A stretch of 34,625 nt of DNA from Rhypophila decipiens (Eukaryota; Ascomycota; Sordariomycetes; Sordariales; Naviculisporaceae), in NCBI GenBank assembly GCA_033297075.1, contig MU858323.1, positions 1 through 34,625 on the forward strand. The letters run 5' to 3'. The position numbers were made by a program, and so were the translations under genes. Within the stretch, counting starts at the first letter, position 1; each line of letters begins with the position of its first letter. The notes below the pieces were generated by a model. That model was not told the DNA's origin and ran no database searches. It worked only from the letters and a program-made list of their open reading frames with translations. Below are positions 31,504 through 34,625 of this stretch, piece after piece.

Positions 31504-33231
31504 ATGGCTAGATCTCATAGAAAGGTGAAAACCGGCTGTCGGACTTGCAAGTGAGTCGACTGTTGACTCCGCTTTTCCTCCGCTTATTGATGACCGACAA
31601 GACTGACGCAGTTTCCGAGCCTGTAGAGTCCGAAAAGTCAAATGCGACGAAGGCCGCCCCGCATGTGCGCGTTGCATCGCAGGCGGCCGCGTGTGCGAGG
31701 GGTATGGAGTTTGGGGAGGAGGAAGTCGCGAAGTTGATGCCAATACGCGGACCCCGGTTGACAATCCTCGGCGCCCCGGCCTCGGTAGTAGTACAGCCGT
31801 CACCATGCCGCAGTCAACTCCTTCAAAGCCGCCCAAAATCAAAGTGAGACAGGACGAGGCTGAATGGGTAGAATGGTTCCAATCCACCACCATCCTCCTA
31901 CTTTAGGGACCTTACAAGGCCTCTTTCTGGAACAGCCTTGTCCTCCGTGCAGGTTTAGACGAGCCCTCGGTCTTCCATGCCATGCTGGCCGTCGGCTCGC
32001 TCCACAAGCGAATTACCATGGGCATACGGAGTCCAGGGCCTGGAGGAGAGCCGGATTCGCTAGAGCAGTTTACTCTAAGCCAGTATAACAAGGCCATCTA
32101 CCAGCTTCTCCAACCCCAATTCGCAAACCGGGATAAAACCGTGACCCGTACAGCTTTGATAGCCTGCATGCTGTTCGTGATCCTCGAGTTCCTTCGTGGG
32201 CGACTGAGTGCAGGATACCGTCACCTGCTGTGCGGCATGAAGCTTTTGCCGGTGCTTATGTAGTATTCTGGTTCAAATAGGGAGCCGATCGACGATGATC
32301 TCATCTACATATTCACCCGTGTGAACATGTCAGCGCTAAAACTGGGCCATGGCGTCTTGAAACCAACCTCGTATTTCAAACCCATTCCTCTTCCCCTGCC
32401 GCTTCTTTTCAAGAACATGTCCGAAGCGAGAGAGGTTCTTGACCGACTCACCAACGACATACTCTATCTCGAAGCCCACCGAACGATGGGCGGAGCAGAA
32501 CTAGAAAGGGGGCGCCTGAAAAGAGACTTGGCAGCTTGGGAAGTCGTTTATGCCCAAACATACTCCTCAGTACAGGTCCTTCGGAACCTACCTGGGTAGG
32601 ATACGACGCCTTGCTCCTGCCCTACCCCGTACTGAAAATCATGGTCGCCACCTGCCTGCGCGAGCCGGGCGATGAAATGATCTTCGACGCGCACACGGCC
32701 GATTTTGTGCGGATACTGACCCAAGCAACTCGGTTCCTGATGTCAGCTAAAACCGTGCACAAGCAGGACAGCCCCGTCTACAAGTCCTTGCATAGCGGGG
32801 TGTTCCACTTTACCGTAGACTTGAGCTGGTCGCCGCATTTGTTCTACACGGCTTTGCACTGCCGGGTGAGGTCGGTCCGGTTGACTGCATTTCAGCTTCT
32901 TCGGGTCTTTCATTTTCGAGAGGAGATCTGGGACTCGTACTTGGTGGCCTCGGCGGCCGAGGAGATCATGCGCATGGAGGAGGGTGTTGACTCGTTGGAG
33001 GAGTTTGTCAAAGCGCATGATCCGAGTTGGCTGTTGTCCTGGACTGATGACGCTAGGCTTGAGGTGAGGGGTGAGCGCATTCCGCCCAGTCGCAGAATCT
33101 CGATTGTCCGAGTTGCTCTGCCGGAAGAGGTTATAGTGCCTTCTGTAGCGTCATTTACTTGCTGTATAAGGACGGACCGTGGTCTAGAGGAAATTGCGAC
33201 GAACTTTCCACTGGTGTCCAAGACTTTATAG
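31504..33231 (+). pseudogene. Zn2Cys6 transcription factor, interrupted by two TAG codons and a frameshift
   Basis: Exon 31504-31550 (MARSHRKVKTGCRTC...) splices over 31551-31626 (GTGAGT...TGTAG) to complete CRTCKVRKVKCDEGRPACAR with CIAGGRVC, a perfect CX2CX6CX6CX2CX6C binuclear cluster. The middle region matches fungal regulator proteins (YKASFWNSLVLRAGLDEPSV, FHAMLAVGSLHKR, REPIDDDLIYIFTRVN) but has TAG at 31904-31906 and 32261-32263, both in frame with coding on either side. Near 32595 sense moves to another frame (LLLPYPVLKIMVATCLREPG) and continues to TAG at 33229-33231. The first TAG could instead be the acceptor of a 63-bp in-phase intron (GTGAGA at 31844). No target genes can be inferred. 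Confidence 0.75.
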
Positions 33232-33937
33232 GCAAGATGCTTAAAAAGAATATGGAGTACACGATTGGGTTATGGTAGCTTAACAGGACAGCTTGTCGAC
33301 AAGGCTTCAGAGTCTTTGGATAAGTCGAAAAACAAAATCAAAAAAGAAACGGAGAAGTGGGAAAGTAGTTCAAGGGGAAGCTGGAAACCCTGCAGTAATA
33401 TATAGGATACAAGCACACGGCACAAGATATGACCGCATCTAATCGACTCTCTTCACCCCCAAGTCTATACCAGGTTAAGCCCCCAAGATCGGCATCAGAC
33501 ATACGATGCTCGGATTCCAAGTTATTTGATTGGTCCAGTCGTTCCCATATATGATGAATGGACGTTCCGGAATCCGGATAGCTCGAGGGATATGCCCCGT
33601 GCCGGATACGCATGATAAAAGAGAGTCCAGATTAGAACTAACCGATAGGCATAATCTAGCTTCCACGAAGTCGAAAATACGCTCCTGACGCGTCAAACTT
33701 TATATAATCCGCCATGGGTGTGAACAGGAGAAAAAAAGGGGTGTGTAAATAAACCATCACCATGGTGCCAAGCTTCTAGAAGGTTTCACCCGCTCACCCC
33801 ACCGTTCTTTTGATAAGTTAACACACCTCAAAGTGTGAGTGGGGGAGTTTTCTCCATCATAAAGTTGTACATACCATTTCTCTATCACCCATCGCAAACT
33901 TACCCAAATCACCCCCTTTCTCAAACAAACTTGCAAA
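33232..33937. other. intergenic region
   Basis: 3' flank of the regulator pseudogene and promoter of the eIF1A-like gene. Open frames on the minus strand (33338-33696, 33757-34122) have no motif. Confidence 0.5.
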
Positions 33938-34441
33938 ATGGGAAAACCAAAACGCAGCAACGTCCTCGCCGTAGCAGAGGAGTCCATGACCCCTCCGGAC
34001 GAACTGACCGCCACGCAATCGCTCGCGCGCGTCGTCAAGGCCGAGGGAAACAGCTTGTACACCTGCGCGCTACCCGACACGAAGCCGATCCTCGTCGAGC
34101 TCGAGCCCAGGTTCCGAAACACAATGTGGATCCGAAGAGGAGGTTATGTGCTGGTTGATCTGGCGTCGTGGGAGGAAAGACCGGCGAGTAGTAGGGTCGT
34201 GGGGGAGATCGTCAATGTTGTGCGCGATGAGAAACAGTGGCGGAAACAGCCGTATTGGTGCGTATTGCACAGTTACCATGGCTTGTTTGCTTGCTCGACT
34301 GTGGAAGAAAGGCTAACCTGCTTTTTTCACTATGGTAACAGGCCCGAGGAATTCGCCAAAAACACGTACGACGACGAGGAAGACGAAGACTCGACAGTCG
34401 GCAAGATGCCACCCAGCGACTCGGAAGAAGAAGGTCCTTGA
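33938..34441 (+). CDS. S1/eIF1A-like RNA-binding protein, EIF1AD type
   Basis: Exons 33938-34257 and 34342-34441 with an 84-bp intron (GTGCGT, GGCTAACC branch, AACAG), in phase, 139 residues. Residues about 25-95 form an S1-like eIF1A fold (RVVKAEGNSLYTCALPDTKP, ELEPRFRNTMWIRRGGYVLV, EIVNVV), and the C-terminus is acidic (DDEEDEDSTVGKMPPSDSEE), as in EIF1AD and eIF1A. The N-terminus MGKPKRSN and the missing eIF1A-specific helical extension favour EIF1AD, a nuclear protein of poorly known role linked to stress and small-subunit maturation, over the initiation factor itself. Intact and conserved; it marks the edge of the accessory region. Confidence 0.85.
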   Translation: MGKPKRSNVLAVAEESMTPPDELTATQSLARVVKAEGNSLYTCALPDTKPILVELEPRFRNTMWIRRGGYVLVDLASWEERPASSRVVGEIVNVVRDEKQWRKQPYWCVLHSYHGLFACSTVEERLTCFFHYGNRPEEFAKNTYDDEEDEDSTVGKMPPSDSEEEGP

Positions 34442-34625
34442 AGCCGATTGATGACAAGTATATACATTCAAGAGAAAGGCAAGAGATACAGAAAGTTTTG
34501 CTCAAAAGGGGGGTATCTCGAACAACAATATGTTGAAGGAAATACGGTATACGCCCTGAACTATACGGTCTACGGCACTGGAATACAGGCCATCCATGTA
34601 TATATATCAAGAGCCCTCCCCCAGG

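Noticed and set aside
7711..33231. Reassigned TAG codon (alternative genetic code)
   Set aside because: Intact-looking genes here, including the NLR, end with TAG in the expected place, so TAG works as a stop.

Overview
The window looks like a repeat-rich accessory region of a filamentous ascomycete (Pezizomycotina). Short introns (45-130 bp, GTRNGY donors, several with CTAAC branch sites) interrupt most genes. The families present (NACHT-TPR STAND receptor, HET domain, CHAT, patatin-like protein, Zn2Cys6 regulator, Tad1-like LINE) are typical of these fungi. No species can be named from the sequence alone.

Layout. 1-1278: decayed 3' end of a Tad1-like LINE, inserted into a minus-strand conserved gene whose remnant is 1279-1770. 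1890-2399: 3' fragment of a CHAT (caspase-like) gene. 2400-6980: gene-poor, with an orphan TATA promoter, an 18-bp minisatellite, a 20-bp inverted repeat, a gag/ORF1-like zinc-knuckle remnant and a possible truncated minus-strand gene. 6984-7235: small secreted ShKT-like cysteine peptide. 7711-8545: secreted-protein pseudogene. 9517-14428: large NLR (DUF7708-like domain, NACHT, TPR) that reconstructs as seven in-phase exons. 15216-16065: low-complexity hypothetical protein. 17389-19484: MFS-like transporter. 20434-21882: degenerate hydrolase/patatin-like gene. 22849-24778: HET-domain pseudogene. 25472-26677: Thr-rich secreted protein bracketed by a 165-bp direct repeat. 27494-29150: large secreted conserved protein, three exons. 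29700-30650: relic repeats. 30654-30980: remnant of a 2EXR-like gene. 31504-33231: broken Zn2Cys6 regulator. 33938-34441: EIF1AD-type S1/eIF1A-like protein, the only clear housekeeping gene.

Taken together, four families linked to fungal non-self recognition and programmed cell death (NACHT-TPR, HET, CHAT, patatin/hydrolase) lie within 25 kb, and only the NACHT-TPR gene is intact. The region reads as an eroding allorecognition/NLR cluster next to transposons. Six of the seven in-frame stops that interrupt otherwise continuous reading are TAG. This fits ordinary or RIP-like decay, but it also makes the region a test case for sexual-stage A-to-I mRNA editing if the species is a sordariomycete.
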